Positions 63,242 to 64,000 of a DNA stretch of 64,000 nt are shown here, in pieces (position 1 is the first letter of the stretch; each line of letters opens with the position of its first letter). The stretch covers positions 6,963,483-7,027,482 of the forward strand of contig OY718807.1 in NCBI GenBank assembly GCA_963070105.1. Direction: 5' to 3'. The translations under genes were made by a program, and so were the position numbers. The notes below the pieces were generated by a model. It ran no database searches, was not told the origin of the DNA, and saw only the letters and a list, made by a program, of their open reading frames with translations. The stretch is from Litomosoides sigmodontis (Eukaryota; Nematoda; Chromadorea; Rhabditida; Onchocercidae).

Positions 63242-64000
63242 GCGTGGAAGTTAATTTAATTTGTCAATGTTGGATATTGTACGTTTGTGTTTGAGATATT
63301 GAAAGATTTTTGTATGCACTTATTTTGCTACTACTTGTTTAATTTACAAACTTTTACTATTTATAACAGAAAGTTGAAACTTTCGAGGATTTGACGTGGC
63401 AATCAGAGCGCAAAGTGATAGCGAACGTTTCGAAGATCGACGAGTGACACTGGATACTTCATCCCTCTCCTACAACAAGCCTATTGAAGCTTACCTTGTC
63501 ACCGAATTTTGACTAGGCAATGTAAATGTCAATAACATTTGTTCGTTTTCTATGGTCGCTTGACACGTGCTGCAAAAATTTGTGCCACTGAAATGAAAGC
63601 CTCAAAATCAGATGTGTGTGCTATGCAGTCATCGCTTTACCACATGCATTTATATTTCTCCTGAAAGAGCTGCTGTATGCCACCCTGCGCGAAAGCAATT
63701 CCACTATGGTAGGGTGGACATAAATATAGCAGTGAGTAATGAATTGTACGGAATAACTTATTAACTCGCGTCATCGATTGAGGTCTGAAATTCATTTACC
63801 TAAATTAAAAAGTTTCAGTTTCTAGGACGTCAAGAGCTCAAAACCACCTCAGCACACTGCTTGGTAGTTTGTCCATGCGGATAGGAAAGCCGCTAAAGCT
63901 ATCATCAAATGATTGACGTATATAATGTTTATACATATGTAGCATGCAGTCTAACAAATAACCTTTTATGATATGAAAGAAGAGATGCATTTCAGCTAGC
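63242..64000. other. Downstream flank, no gene seen
   Basis: No phase-linked exons. It probably contains the 3' UTR of the 557-residue protein gene at its start. Confidence 0.5.

Noticed and set aside
1..64000. tRNA, rRNA, CRISPR, transposase or viral genes
   Set aside because: None recognised by eye on either strand; a tRNA scan and a repeat-library search would be needed to exclude them fully.

Overview
The window is eukaryotic chromosomal DNA and almost certainly from a nematode. It is AT-rich, genes are split into small exons by GT-AG introns, several introns are about 45-90 bp, and acceptors are of the TTTCAG/TTTTAG type. The recognisable genes are a divergent POU-homeodomain factor closest in memory to C. 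elegans CEH-18, a CAP/SCP protein with a ShK domain, and a class-2 lipase of the kind expanded in nematodes. There are no prokaryotic operons, ribosome binding sites, CRISPR arrays, rRNA or recognisable tRNA genes. I could not fix the genus. All exon models below were joined by hand from splice sites, codon phase and family motifs.

Layout. 1-7.7 kb is gene-poor and full of simple repeats. It is the upstream flank of the POU gene, and it includes a palindrome of two POU octamers at 4632-4648. 9.1-17.6 kb (+) holds the POU gene; 14 phase-consistent exons were traced and the 5' end is unresolved. 17.6-28.6 kb is nearly gene-free. Its centre is about 2 kb of pure A/T satellite (21.08-23.11 kb) whose repeat unit switches from 10 to 13 and back to 10 bp; one orphan exon-like ORF follows at 23.7 kb. 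28.6-31.7 kb (+) holds the secreted CAP+ShK gene. Close behind it is a short unidentified helical-protein gene (31.7-33.9 kb, +). 34.6-38.0 kb (-) is a secreted alpha-carbonic anhydrase with an apparent single-base frameshift in its last exon. 38-44.6 kb shows only repeats.

44.66-48.1 kb (-) is a short, ORD-only oxysterol-binding-protein-related gene. It is divergent from, and shares a promoter interval of under 200 bp with, a small single-pass membrane protein gene (48.29-49.59 kb, +). That gene runs tail-to-tail into a secreted class-2 lipase (50.1-51.9 kb, -). 52-57.8 kb is gene-poor with a 31-bp minisatellite and a perfect inverted repeat. 57.8-59.6 kb (+) encodes a four-TM protein, and 60.1-63.2 kb (+) a nine-exon, 557-residue protein that I do not recognise. 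The two are in tandem, 459 bp apart.

The genes do not form one pathway. Three encode predicted secreted proteins (CAP/ShK, carbonic anhydrase, lipase), one a lipid-transfer protein, one a transcription factor, and two or three are membrane or unknown proteins. The most likely undescribed items are the 60.1-63.2 kb gene, the 31.7-33.9 kb gene, the alternative membrane-tail or ShK ending of the CAP gene, and the frameshifted carbonic anhydrase exon.
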